From Anastrepha obliqua (taxonomy: Eukaryota > Arthropoda > Insecta > Diptera > Tephritidae), in assembly GCF_027943255.1 (NCBI RefSeq), contig NC_072896.1, positions 4,154,001 through 4,218,000 of the forward strand: a DNA stretch of 64,000 bases, given 5' to 3'. The translations under genes were made by a program, and so were the position numbers. Every line of letters starts with the position of its first letter. The stretch's first letter is position 1. Positions 13,302 through 24,570 of this stretch are shown here, piece by piece. The notes under the pieces were generated by a model. The model searched no databases, was not told the DNA's origin, and was given only the letters and a program-made list of their open reading frames with translations.

Positions 13302-13362
13302 AGAGAGAATGAAAGAGAGAGAGAAAGAAAGAGAGAGAGAGAGAGAGAGAATGAGAGAGAAA
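13302..13362. repeat. (GA)n microsatellite
   Basis: An interrupted purine run of GA dinucleotides with occasional AAT or AAA interruptions; the longest uninterrupted part is GAGAGAGAGAGAGAGAGAGA. It creates a meaningless Ser/Leu-rich frame on the opposite strand. Confidence 0.9.
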
Positions 13363-13634
13363 AAATATATATCTAAAAAAATTCACAAAATTTGCAGAGA
13401 ATACAAATAGACAAAATTTACAAAAAACGGAGAAGGGTCGAGCGGTGTAGGTAAACGCCGGACCCAAACCGTGGCAACAACGCGCACTACTCCAAGCGTT
13501 TATCACCTGCACTAGCGCAGCGATTCCAAGACCGCAGCAACGGCACAAATTACCGCAAGGCAGTACCAATAAATCTGACGCCGAAATGGATAACACTTTA
13601 TAGTACGCACAAGCACTAGCGAAGAAACGGAAAT

Positions 13635-13775
13635 AGGGGCCAAAAAGTAGGCATAAAAAAAGCCTAAAAAATTGGGACCAAAAAACGCCCCAAACAGTAG
13701 GGACCAAGGAAATATAAACCAGAAAGTAGGCACCAAAAATATATTTCCTACAAATTTGGTCCAAAAAGTAGGCAG
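13635..13775. repeat. degenerate short repeat (CCAAAAAGTAGGCA-like)
   Basis: Variants of one motif recur about every 25-35 bp: GGCCAAAAAGTAGGCAT, GGGACCAAAAAACGCC, AGTAGGGACCAAGG, AGTAGGCACCAAAAAT and GGTCCAAAAAGTAGGCAG. Spacing and sequence are irregular, so it looks like a decayed short tandem repeat. Confidence 0.6.
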
Positions 13776-15196
13776 TGTTATTTTTCACTAGAAATTAGCA
13801 ACCGCAAGGAAAAACTCAAGAAAAATAGCCTAAAGTGTATCCAAGATATATAAAGTATAGCTCTCTCTCCTTTTCCTCTACGTTATATTTTTTTTTTCTC
13901 TCTCGCGGAACGAAAATGCCCAAAACGTTGCATGGCCTTGAAATTTTACTCTCCATTCTCGCTCGTCCATCAACGCCTAAGAAGTTTCATTTCTTAAATA
14001 AAAATTTGCTAGTAAATATCTGCAAAGAAAATGTTTCGTGAAGTAATTTCATCCTGACGGGATATTAGGCCTATATAAATTATGCGACTCATATCGAGTT
14101 ATCATTTTTTATCACTCTTTTGCCTGCCCTACCTCGTGTAATAAGTCACAGATGGAAAAATAATTAATTAATTCCAAAAAATGCTTTCAGAAATAAAAAA
14201 AGCATAAGCTCCAAACACATACACACACACACATACTTACAAATGCTGCGCTTGCTGGTAGCTCCCGAATAGTCGTGCAAATGTAACTCTGTATGAATAG
14301 TATGGCTGCGTTTGTTTGTGTGTGCGTTTGTGTGTGTTCATAAGTATACTTAACATGCCTCACTGGATGGTAGGCCTGGCTCAACACGCCTGGTTGGTAA
14401 GCTATAAGCTGGCCGCCTGCCGTTTTCGCCGAAAGTGTTGCCGCAGCCGCTATTGCTTTGTTCTGTAAATAATTTTACTTTTTCGCTTTTTTTTTGGCAA
14501 GTTTTTTTGTGCGACGCCTATGCAAATTGCGACATGGCAGTAGCAGTAGAGTGTCCGCTGTAATGCCAACACTGATACTCGCTTTTTGTTACAACTATAA
14601 CAATTTACATATGAATTGAAATGCACAGCCAAACCGGCCTACTGTGATGGCTTATCGCACTGAGCATTGCAGTTTGCACAGATTTGTTCTTCCCTTTCTT
14701 TTTTTGTGTTTTTGGGTTTTGGCTTTTCTCGTTTTTGCTTTTTTGTTTTGCTCTGCACGGCACTTCACACAAAGAAAGTGCAAGGCGTAAGAGTTGCATA
14801 CAAAAGAACTTTCAAGTGAACAAAGTGCGAATGTAACGGCGCCACTGGCTGTTGTACCAACACAATGAAATGCAAATATAACAGAATTGAAATAAGATTA
14901 AAAAGCAAACAATGGTAACGGCATTGCAGAAAGGCCAAAACTATTATACTGTGACCGCAAATGGATGTAATAAAAAACGGAGAAAAGGAAATGTTTCGAA
15001 AACACAATAAATGTGGGCATCGCTTTAATTGCATTTAGCATGAAGCACCACGCCTGTTTACACACAAAAGAACTGTAAAAGTTTTATTATTTTATTAACT
15101 GTAAAATATGCACGAGTCTTGTGGGTACTAAATCCTGATTCTGATTTAGTTGGCGCAAAAATTGAATTATTAGTATTATTTTACTTTAAAGGGGTA

Positions 15197-15744
15197 AAGG
15201 GTTTTCCCCAAGGTGTTATGAATGAATGGATTGCGCTATCGAGACATGATTAACAATTTTTAATGGCTGAATTGGGTGGTATTGATTTGGACAACGTTTA
15301 CTTTCAACAAGACGGCGCTACTTGCCACACAAGCAACGAAACTATTGATTCTTTACGGGAAAAGTTTCCGGACTGTGTTATCTCTCGAAAAGGTGATCAC
15401 AATTGGCCACCGAGATCTTGCGATTTAACACCTTATCACTTTTTTCTTTGGAGCCACGTGAAAGAGAAGATCTACGCCAATAGTTCAGGGTCGATTCAAG
15501 ACCTCAAAGATGGAATTCGTGAGACTATCGAGGACATGGGGCAGCTACTTTGCAATTCGGTTATGGAAAAATTTCATGAAAAGGGTATTGACTGTGGTCG
15601 TGGTGGTCACTTGCTTGATATTGTTTTCCACTATTAACCTTCCATACCTTCCTCTTTATAATGAAGTAAACATCCGATCATTTATATTAAAAAATAGCAT
15701 TTTTCTTTGAATATCAAAATAACACCGCTTATCGGAAAAGCCTT
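15197..15744 (+). mobile_element. Tc1/mariner-superfamily deletion derivative, family B copy 1
   Basis: Flanked by TA on both sides (15195-15196 and 15745-15746) with inverted ends AAGGGTTTTCCCC..GGTGTTAT (left) and ATAACACC..GGAAAAGCCTT (right). The left end runs straight into the C-terminal half of a transposase, so the N-terminal DNA-binding half has been deleted. The copy at 52837-53367 has the same junction between the end sequence and GAATGGATTGCGC, so both come from one deletion event that was then amplified. Confidence 0.85.
15263..15637 (+). CDS. truncated Tc1/mariner-superfamily transposase, C-terminal half (124 aa)
   Basis: An unbroken frame for the catalytic C-terminal half of an insect transposase of the Tc1/mariner (IS630-related) superfamily. 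FQQDGATCHTSNETID at residues about 14-29 holds the second catalytic Asp, and NWPPRSCDLTPYHFFLW at about 48-64 is the third-residue region. In relatives this reads TP[LC]DFFLW; here His replaces Asp, so even a complete protein would be expected to be inactive. HVKEKIYANSSGSIQDLKDG and HEKGIDCGRGGHLLDIVFHY complete the normal C-terminus. The Met used is internal to the ancestral protein. There is no promoter evidence; the open frame may be chance survival. Confidence 0.7.
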   Translation: MAELGGIDLDNVYFQQDGATCHTSNETIDSLREKFPDCVISRKGDHNWPPRSCDLTPYHFFLWSHVKEKIYANSSGSIQDLKDGIRETIEDMGQLLCNSVMEKFHEKGIDCGRGGHLLDIVFHY

Positions 15745-15746
15745 TA

Positions 15747-18050
15747 GAATGTTTATCCAAAGTTATAAAATGCTGTATATTTTTGAGGGCGCAACCCTAA
15801 ATGCAATGTGTCTCAAGCAGTCCTCAGTTGAGTCCTGTTTTACTTTTACGATTCTAAAAACTGATGGACAGACTGAAATAAAAGTAAGGTTGTCGCTTTA
15901 ATCGGCACAAGCTTATGTTGCTTTGTCGTATATCCTCTTCTCTTCTACCCTAAAACCTTAAAAAAATATTAAATAACCAGTATAAAAATTTGTTTTCATC
16001 GTAAAGCTAATTTTCTATTTAAAACATTGAAAATTTTTTCATTTCACGATTTTTCGCTGTTTTCTTAGTTGGCATAGAAAATATATACAGTAAACCTCTC
16101 TTGGTCAGACACTCACTGCCGGTCAACTATTTTCTGCTACCGAGAGTTGTTCGTTTAAGAGAGGGTAATTCGTGCCGATACCTAAGACTTGTTGTTGCAG
16201 GTTTACGCCTTATAAATGCTAGGAAAGCGATGCAACGAACTGAGTATTATGGAGCGCGATTGTGAAGGAAGCACTGGCTCACCCCGAGCTGTAATTACTA
16301 TGATGATGATGGCTTAGCAAAAAAGGTCCGTCCAAGGAAAGTGCGCGTCTAACAAAAGCGTCCGCTGGCAGGGGTTGCACTCTTGTATTTTCTATTTCAA
16401 ATAAGAATTGAGATCACCATCACTGTTGCTTTTAAAAGACGCCGTAGGAAAATGCTTAGAAGTACAAAATTTTATATATTATTATTTTTTAGAATTAACA
16501 AAAAAAATCATGTACTTTAAAGGTATATAGAAATATGCCAAAAACCCCATTAGACTCCCTGGTTTTTTTTTAAACCAATGCTGGAAATAAAAAAAACTTG
16601 CCTACGTTTAAAACTCATTATCGCATAATAAACTACAGTGTGCCACTCGTACGCAGTAACTTTTATCGAGTCGCTTGCATTCTATGTGCACACAAGCTTG
16701 CGTTTATTTTTAATATTTTTTTTGTTTTTGCTTCTGCTGTTCTTCATTTGCTTTAATGAAACTTCGTTTGGTGGCTTTCCATCTTGCCAATGTAAACATT
16801 TGCTATTTGTGTTGCTCTCGCATTTGTAAGGATATTCTCTCATTTTTCTCTCACTTGCTGCCCTGCCCCGGTTGGCGGTTATTTGCATATTCTATTCTGT
16901 ATTGCTTACATGTACTTTAATTTTCACTATTTGGTTTACTGGCACTGTAGTTTTCTGCTTGGCTGGTTTTATGGCTTTTAAGTGGCCATTCGAGACTGCT
17001 GCTGCTGGCTCACCGGCGAGTGCGAAAACACAAATACTCGTGTACGTAATAATTGTTGCCGAGGCACAGGGCAAAGCAAAACCGCAGCAAAGTCGCATTG
17101 CAGTCTGAAGTGTAATTGTGTGAAAAACATAAGATTATATTATATTTGCTTGCATAGAGCACTTGCCATTCTTTCTGGACTGTTTTTTTGTGTAAACCAG
17201 AGGTGAATAACCTAATAGAGTGTAAATTTTAATTAAATTTAAATAGTTCTATCTACAAAAATAGTGGCAAAAAAAGAGATTAGCACTTAAATAGCTCAAT
17301 CTGGGTAGACAGTTTTAATATTAAGGCATGAAAACAAACAAGTTTCCCTTAGAGTTAATTGCGAATGGTAGCCGAGTGGGTTTCTGCTTGCCTGCTATTC
17401 TGCTGGTACAGACTCGATGGCCTATGTGGTCATATAAAGTAAATGATATTGCAGAAAAGTATTATTATTTTTGTTTCCTCAGCAATCAACGATGTACAAC
17501 ATGCATTAAAGCTCTTGTTTATGCTAGGTCCGCGGCAGCTACACAGACGACACCGGACAAAGAAACGGACTCTTAAGTTGACGTGACACAAGTCTGGTGG
17601 AAGGGTGGGGACTGACCTAACTGAGATGCTTTCCTGCAGAAATAAACAAAACTGTGTTAAAAATTTAAGTGCATGCAACTTTTGACGGACTGAAGGTGAA
17701 TAGTAACGGACGTATAATCTAGTACATACTTAACCGCTTTCCGACGATTTACTTAACGGTAGTACCAGGAGGGGATCCTTACATGTAAAATGTTTAGTTA
17801 GAGTTCTATAAATAAAAAATAAAAAACACAAAGAACATAAACAAAAATTTCTCAACCTGTCGCCTTCAGAAATTATTTACTAACCTAAAAACCTGCACTA
17901 AACAGTAGGTCGCTCGATCTATAGGGAAGGTAGGGGGCCCACTTTGACGAAAACAGCATATCATTGTTAGGATAACAATTAAAAATACAGGGAAGAAAGG
18001 ATAGGGGGAGGGGTTATGTTTGAGAGTCATGGAGAAGATCGCACTATGAC
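15747..18050. other. non-coding, presumed intron
   Basis: No gene is recognised. At 16089-16175 the sequence ACAGTAAACCTCTCTTGG, followed by a partly inverted GTTTAAGAGAGGG, resembles one end of a pogo/Tigger-type element, but I cannot find the partner end. The rest is AT-rich intron-like DNA. Confidence 0.45.
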
Positions 18051-18052
18051 TA

Positions 18053-18518
18053 GGGGAAAATGGGGAGTTATGAGACACAGGGAGTTGTGAGACATTGTTA
18101 CCTTTCGGCATTATTCATTTGTTTACATTCGATTTTAAGTGTCAACAAGTGTTCTCGATGCGATCTCACTTTTCAGCTAGCATTGGTCATATTTACACGC
18201 ATTCGACGCGTCTCTCCAGTTACTGTGTTTTGGAATTTCTCGGTAAGTTTTTTTTTTTATTTTTCATCTTAAGTCATTTTTATTGATTTAAACCATGGTG
18301 TCTCACAACTACCCACATTTTTGTATTTTGTATTATATTTTATATTATTATATACAATTTTAATTTTAAGGAAAATTGTAGTTTTGTTAAATAGGCCAAA
18401 CCAATAGCTTCCAGTATTCATTGACTAAAGATTCCATCGTTGACATATGCAGAATATTAAGATTTTGAGTAATACGGGTCCAAAAACAAAACCCGTCTCA
18501 CAACTCCCCATTCTCCCC
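18053..18518. mobile_element. TA-flanked 466-bp MITE (GGGG..GGGGAGTTRTGAGAC ends)
   Basis: TA duplications at 18051-18052 and 18519-18520 enclose ends that are inverted copies: GGGGAAAATGGGGAGTTATG on the left and, on the opposite strand from the right, GGGGAGAATGGGGAGTTGTG. The submotif GGGAGTTGTGAGAC or its complement appears again inside (18079 and near 18300), so the ends carry repeated subterminal sites. No coding capacity. TA target and size fit a Tc1/mariner-type MITE. Confidence 0.85.
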
Positions 18519-18552
18519 TACTTATGGGTGTGTGAACCGCTTAATGCTATTA

Positions 18553-19115
18553 CTAAAATGTATGGTGTGTGACATTTAAACTCGCTATGTCCGCATGTGT
18601 AGCAAAGAAATGAGAGCAAAGATGTCTGAATCTTAGCGTAGCGAAAGCAGGGCAGCTAAGAAGAAAGTGTTGGGATAATTCCGCCTCATCTTCCGAAAAA
18701 CTATCATAAAACAGAAAAAAAATAGACTCGCAGCAATACCAAATCTTACCGAGTGGAAACCAAACGGACGATGTCTGGAAAGGACACACAAAACTCGAGA
18801 GCTGGTGCTTTATTAGTCTTTGAAGATCGTTCGAGCTTCGTCAACATACTTGTGGTTCACAAGGATCTCCCGACTTCGCACATTTGTGCACCAACCCATT
18901 ACCAGTACAGTTAATGCGAATCCAACCATTTCAGAAGCAGATCATATGTTTTTAAGGTAACCCCAATTACCTCATTACCTCACGCTATCTCATCCGTATA
19001 GCAGTCTCCCATAATTTCGCTCCAAATATGAACCCAAATGAAGGTAATACCGAAGTACTCTGGTCTAACCGAAGGGGAACTCAATCATTCCTCGGCCACT
19101 TTCGAGCAAACGAGT
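18553..19115 (-). mobile_element. LINE C-terminal fragment, RNase H type, heavily decayed
   Basis: Minus-strand frame 18789-18553 contains SQHFLLSCPAFATLRFRHL and SHFFATHADIASLNV, clearly the same family as the C-terminus of the LINE at 27163-28560 (SQHLLLSCPALAGLRFRHL). Upstream, in other frames up to about 19115, there are traces of the RNase H end and the following linker. Many stops; no tail or target duplication recognised. It lies 35 bp beyond the MITE at 18053-18518. Confidence 0.75.
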
Positions 19116-20909
19116 ACATATGTATTTCCCTCAGAACATCTCGAAATCAGAAAGCACCCATATTAATGTCAAAAGGGCAATGTGTCCCCAGACAATCTTG
19201 ACTATAACAGTGAGAAACCAATTTTTTTTGCACTTCTCAGGAAAGTCTACTACTTCTTATTAAGTTATCACAAAAGATCCCTGGAAACATCTGAAAGCGC
19301 TTGGTTTGATGAAGATTACAATTTATTGAACTCATTGGCACATACATAAGTACAAGTATACATATAATCTGAGCTATGGAGAGCGCACAATAGATATTTC
19401 TGGTCGCAGTGCTAAATCCTCTCATAATTATAATAAATACACATTTAAACGTGCAAAGCAAATAAAATTAAAAAATACGAAAGGGAAATTTAAGAATTTA
19501 AAATCGCATACAACTTAAGTGCCTGTATCTGTACATTCGTTCATGATGTGTAGGGAAATTGACGTGAAGCAGCAACTTTCCATTCGTGTTTGTCACATAA
19601 GAATTTATGTACGTGCTTTTGCTTAAAAAGCCAATGCCGATTTATGTTTTATGTGTCTTGAAAGTGTGATTTCGTGTAAATTACAAGCGGCAGCTGCTAA
19701 CTGCGTGTCAGACCAGCCACGGCTGTGCCTTATTGTGCATACATGGAAGCGTGGGGCGTATACGCAACTTTTCGACAGCTGGAACAACGCAGCTCAAACA
19801 ATACAACTCGAGTAAAAGTTGAACAGCAAAGAGCGTAAATACAAGAGGCGTAAAACGTATATCAAAACATGGAAAAACTGATAAATAAGAACGGTAATGC
19901 ATGCACCCACACAACAACAAAACATAACAGCAAAGGTAGAAGGTACGAACACGCCCAGTAAACTTTGCTAGTACTCGCAGGTGGAAAGCGGAAACTGGGA
20001 TTTGTGTGCGTGTGGTTAAAGTTTAACGGCTGTGCCATATATTCTTGCATGCGAGTACACAGTCAGAAAATGAATATAAATAAGTGCGCATGTATGTTTA
20101 TGTGCTTGTGCACGCATGTGTTGCCTCTACATAAACGCATGGAAACATACGCCAAAAAAGCGTCATGTGCACGTGTGTACTTGCGTGCATGTTGGCTCAA
20201 AAATACCATAGACAATGCGTGCGAGAACTTGCAGCAATACGTTGCAGGTGCCACAAATGCCACAAGCGACAGTATGGCTACCAGTTTCACTAACGCCTGC
20301 GCTATTTCCTGCATTCTTACACCCCTGCAACTGATTTTTACTGACTTTGTGACACCTTATTGGTGTTTTACTATTTCACAAGCAAAGACGCACACATACG
20401 CAGCTGCACGCACACTTGCAGAACAAATAAGCTTTATTGCGCTTTCATTCAATCGGAAGCAAGCAGCCAACAAATCCATTATTTACCTGGGTAACACTGA
20501 ACGAGTGAGAGGGTTGCTACATCTGGTTGCCAGCTAACGAAGTCAATTCAACGGAACTGTAAGCAAAATTTAAAATTTAATATTTGGGAAGACAAATTTG
20601 CCATGACTATTTTCAGAAGTAATTGAGTATGAATCGCTTTGAGTTTTATTAGATTACACTACCTTCCGATTAATTTTTTTTTAATCTGCTTTCAACCACT
20701 TATTTAGACTATCTGAGAGAAATAATGAAGATTATTAAAAATAAGAAAGTTGGATATTTTCTAATTGTATATAAAAAAGAAATCGATTGTATATAAATCG
20801 AGAAATCGTAATATAAAGAAAATGCACAAGACCGCCAGAAAAGAGAAAAAAATGCAAGAAGCAACGCAATTTACCCACTTAAAAAGTGCACTTTGGTGTA
20901 CCAAAATTC
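19116..20909. other. non-coding, presumed intron
   Basis: No gene is recognised. The open frame of 190 codons at 19965-20537 is overlapped by frames on the opposite strand, has no known domain, and sits in TGTGCG-rich intron-like sequence; I treat it as chance. Confidence 0.5.
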
Positions 20910-21633
20910 AATGGCCGTTAAATTATCTTATCCTTTAGCTCTTGAATTGTTGCTGGCTTATTGACGTACACCTTTTCTTTCAAATAGCCTCAAAGAAAGA
21001 AGTCCAACGGTGTCAAATCACTTGATCTTGGCGGCCAATTGACATGGCCGCGGCGTGAGATTATTCGCCCATCAAATTTTTCGCGCAAAAAAGCTATTGT
21101 TTCGATAGCTATGTAACAAGTCGCACCGTCCTATTGAAACCACATATCGTCCACATCCATATCTTCCAATTCGGGTCATAAAAAGTTCGTTATCATCTCA
21201 GGATAGCCAACATTATTCACAGTAACTGCCTGACCGGTCTCATTTTGGAAAAATAAGGCCCAATGATGTCGCCGGCCCATAAACCGCACCAAACAGTCAC
21301 TCTTTGTGGCTGCGTTGGTTTTTCGGCAATCTCTCTTGGATTATCATTCGCTCAAATGCGGCAATTCTGCTTATTAACGAATCCACTGAGGTGAAAATGT
21401 GCCCCATCACTGAAGATGATTTTCTTCACGAAGTGCGCCATATGCATTTTGATTTGAACGCCCGTTTTCATAATAAGCCTGAATAGCTTTAACGCGTTGA
21501 TCGATTGCGTATCTTTCCATGGTTCAAATTGAATTAATTTGAAATTGAAAAATGTCAAATCAAGTGCGGAAAAAAGCTTGACGTTTAGGTGTGGTTCACA
21601 TTCAATATCGGCCCTTAAAATTTAACCACCCTT
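20910..21633 (-). pseudogene. Tc1/mariner-superfamily transposase, family A copy 2 (least deleted)
   Basis: On the minus strand, starting 3' of the end sequence GGTGGTTAAATTTTAAGGGC (21630-21611), the start MERYAIDQRV is followed by a shortened N-terminus, then the catalytic core: AVTVNNVGYPEM, PELEDMDVDDMWFQ with a stop before DGATCY (second Asp), FLREKFDGRIISRRGHVNWP, and PPRSSDLTPLDFFL with the third Asp intact. It continues YLKEKVYVNKPATIQELKDK and breaks off near 20910, so the 3' end is missing. Stops and shifts inactivate it. This copy supplies the sequence absent from the 7964 and 47311 copies and shows where their shared 563-bp deletion lies (about 21015-21577 here). Confidence 0.85.
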
Positions 21634-23890
21634 TATGTAATTTTGCTCGCCATAGGGCCAGCCCGGTTTTATAACTTGTTTATATTTTATAACTATTGCT
21701 ATTTTGTTACATAGTGAGAGCTTTAATCTTAGTCCAATTAGCCATTTGTTTTTTATTATCTCTAGATAGATTTCATTTCAGTTTCATATGCTCCCTCGAT
21801 CGAAGCTTACCCTGACTGGGTATTACCAAGTGTTTGTCCATTATTCAATGGAGCTTATTACAAATTGAAGTTTGGCTGCGATTTCTGTCGGCAGCGAAAG
21901 TGACGAAGCCTATTCGGGAAAAGCTATTCGGGGGTATCGGCAAGTCGCTAGTGTACAAAAGGTACAAGAAGGACCAAGAATGCTTCCTTGCGGCACGCAA
22001 ATAAATTCTTAGTTGATTGAAGCATTATATATAAAAAACATATATTAGAAGTAAAACTGCTTACAAATTTTTAATCATAAAAGTAAAGAAATATTCTACT
22101 AATCTTCGGTGCCTTTTGATCAAAGCCAAAACCAATATGATCCGCACTTTTGCGGCGGTAGTTCAGTGGGCCTCCATTAACAGCATATCTCCGTCATTCC
22201 CTGAATTACCACTTTGTGTAGCAATTTGCTGATCTGAAGATATTAACGATCATTCAAGGAAAGGAATTATAAAAAATCTTCGAAATTTTTAGCAACTTCA
22301 AATTTGTACCTTATAAACAAATTTATATATTAAGTTATTAAACTGTATGCCGAAAATGTTGCTAAATACTTAAAACCGTGATTTTTTTATTTTATATATT
22401 TTTATTTAGTTTGAAATTTGGATTTGTATAGCTTTTGCTGGACCAGTATTTAAAACAGTATTTAAAAAAAAAACATATTATACTAAGGCTAAAAAAGGAA
22501 GAAAAATACTTAATCCTGTTCAAAATGTTAAGATCATCGTTGTTTCGCAGACTGTATATATATAAGTAGTATGGCATAGGCCGACGATTTCAGAAAACGC
22601 CACAAGAAAAATTCTAAGGAGCTGGATCAAATAGTGCGTGCTTGGCGCTCAATCCGCGTCAGCTCCACGAGAGATAGCCATACCCACAAATCGTTCATAA
22701 GAAATTTTTAAATTTGCATTACTGGCATTTGGCGATTTACAGATATTTGCCATCAAAAGTTTTCTATAGATTACTATTTTTATAGTTCTTAATACTATTT
22801 TTTATTTGATAACAAAAAATTGATTTAGTCAAATGAGTTGTTACATTAGTATAAAAAATATGCTATTAGGCAATGTAATTAACGCTTCATATATTTAATA
22901 TTAAAAAGAGAAAAGGAAAAATATTCAAATTTCACTCATAAAAATTGACTACCTGCACTCGATGGAACGTATCACATCCGTCACTACCATTTTTAATGCC
23001 CAACAGTTTGCAACCATAACAGTAGCAACAGCAGCAGCATAAAATGTCATTAACAATTTTTGCTAATAGTTTTGACAACTTTGACAATTTTAAGCGGATT
23101 AAATGACGTTGACGTTGGTTTGGTAGCTGCTGCTGCAGTGGCAAGTATCGCAAGCGCTGATAGGCGAAATTTGCGAGGCAGACCAAAATTGGGGCACGTC
23201 GGCACAATGCAAAGTCTGCGAAAGTAGTGGAGCAGTGTTTGTGGCTGTGTGTTTGACTGTGTGCGGGTAGGGGTCGACAATTGCGCCATTGGCAAAATTA
23301 ATTTTCCAACCAACTTGTACCCGCTCACTCTATGAAATCGCAGTAGCTATGGAAGTTTGCATGTGTCTATGTATGTGCGTATGTGTGTATGTGTAAACGA
23401 GTGCATGAATGAACTGCGCGTAGAGTACCAGAAAAACTTTAAAATTTCCACAATTCAACGGCAAAAAAAGTTATGCGCAGGAAATAATAAACTTGTGTTA
23501 TTCAATATGATAATATTTTTTCACCAACAATAAATTTGCTGAGAGCAAAAACCAACGCATGCTGAAAGTTGTAAGTGCATTAATTTTGTGGGTGCTGGTG
23601 CTTGGTAAAAGTGCAAATATTATCATAGACGGGTGGGATTTGCAGAGTTTTTGGATGTAAAATTTCGCTATTAATCAATGAAGTGAAGAGAATTTGCTGA
23701 ATCTTGATATTATAAAGGAGCGAAATGTAATGTGGATGAAGTGTTGAAATCGACATTTATTCGAAAAAGTTAATGAGTTTTTGTGTAGTAATTAAAAGTC
23801 AGTTTTCACAAAGTTTTGAGTTGACTCCATAATTAATTAGCTTTTACTGCAAAAATGTTTCACTTCTCAGATACTTCTGAATGTTTTGAA
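21634..23890. other. non-coding, presumed intron
   Basis: No recognisable gene. Short simple-sequence tracts occur (TA run near 22555, GTATGT tract near 23365-23395). Open frames at 22932-23328 on the minus strand arise from a CAG/CAA-rich patch and show no domain. Confidence 0.45.
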
Positions 23891-23899
23891 CCGGGCTGA

Positions 23900-24570
23900 T
23901 TATAAAATTTTAAGGGTGCTTACCCTCTTCTTCATCTTATTGGGCAGCGTAGGCAATATTTTGCCTAAAGTGTTGGGCTTCAGAAAGCTGTCTGCACAAT
24001 GGGTGCCTCATTCGCTACCATTTTAACAAAACCTCATTCGAATGCGCCTGTGCGACTTTCTCAGCGTTTGTGGACTTTGAGTGTAAATTTATCACTACAG
24101 ACGAGACTTGGGTCTGCCACTATGATTCTAAATCCAAACAGTAGGCTAAAGCGTGGTGTGAACCAAGTTCTTCGGCTCCGAAACGAGTTCGTGTCCAGAA
24201 ATCGCCCAAGAAGGTGTTAGCATCAGTTTTTTGGAATGCGAAAAGAAGGTTGTTTGTGGATTACTTACCAGCAGTTAAAACAATAAATTCTGATTATTTA
24301 ACATTTTAGAGCAGCTGAAGGGAAAAAAGCGTAAAAAAACTCTTTTTCATAAGGACAATTTCTAAAATCCATGAATTAAAGAACCCACCGTATTCACCAG
24401 ATTTGACCCCTAGCGACTTCCAGACCCTATAAAAAATTCATAAAATTCGCATTTTGGGGCCTTCCAGATTCTCACATCAGGAATGGATTTTATTAATAGG
24501 AATCTAGTTGGAATAAGCATATTGATGTTTGGAGCGACTACATTGAATAATAAAAAGTATTTCAAACCAT
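23900..24570 (+). pseudogene. mariner (DD34D-type) transposase remnant
   Basis: In shifting frames: FITTDETWVCHYDSKSKQ near 24088-24140, whose TDETW holds the first catalytic Asp; then SAPKRVRVQKSPKKVLASVF and WNAKRRLFVDYL. Further on KKTLFHKDN (near 24340) is the second catalytic motif, and, after a stop, FDP..SDFQTL aligns with SPDLAPSDYHLF, the third. An old, shifted, stop-ridden copy of a standard mariner transposase; terminal repeats were not resolved. Confidence 0.8.

Larger units (their letters stand above)
10216..15194. other. non-coding, presumed intron, with microsatellites
   Basis: Nearly 5 kb with no recognisable gene. It holds short simple repeats: TA/TG runs near 11486-11515, GA-rich DNA at 13302-13362, AC/GT tracts near 14219-14340, and the degenerate repeat block at 13640-13770. 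The longest open frame here (minus strand, 13788-13225) is an artefact of that repetitive DNA. Confidence 0.5.

Noticed and set aside
13225..13788. 187-codon open frame, minus strand
   Set aside because: Composition follows a degenerate short repeat and a GA microsatellite; no domain, and a second frame is also open.
16089..16175. Complete pogo/Tigger-like element
   Set aside because: Only one candidate end is visible; no partner end and no transposase were found.
19965..20537. 190-codon open frame, plus strand
   Set aside because: No recognisable domain, strong overlap with opposite-strand frames, odd Cys/His content from TGTGCG repeats, no splice or promoter context.
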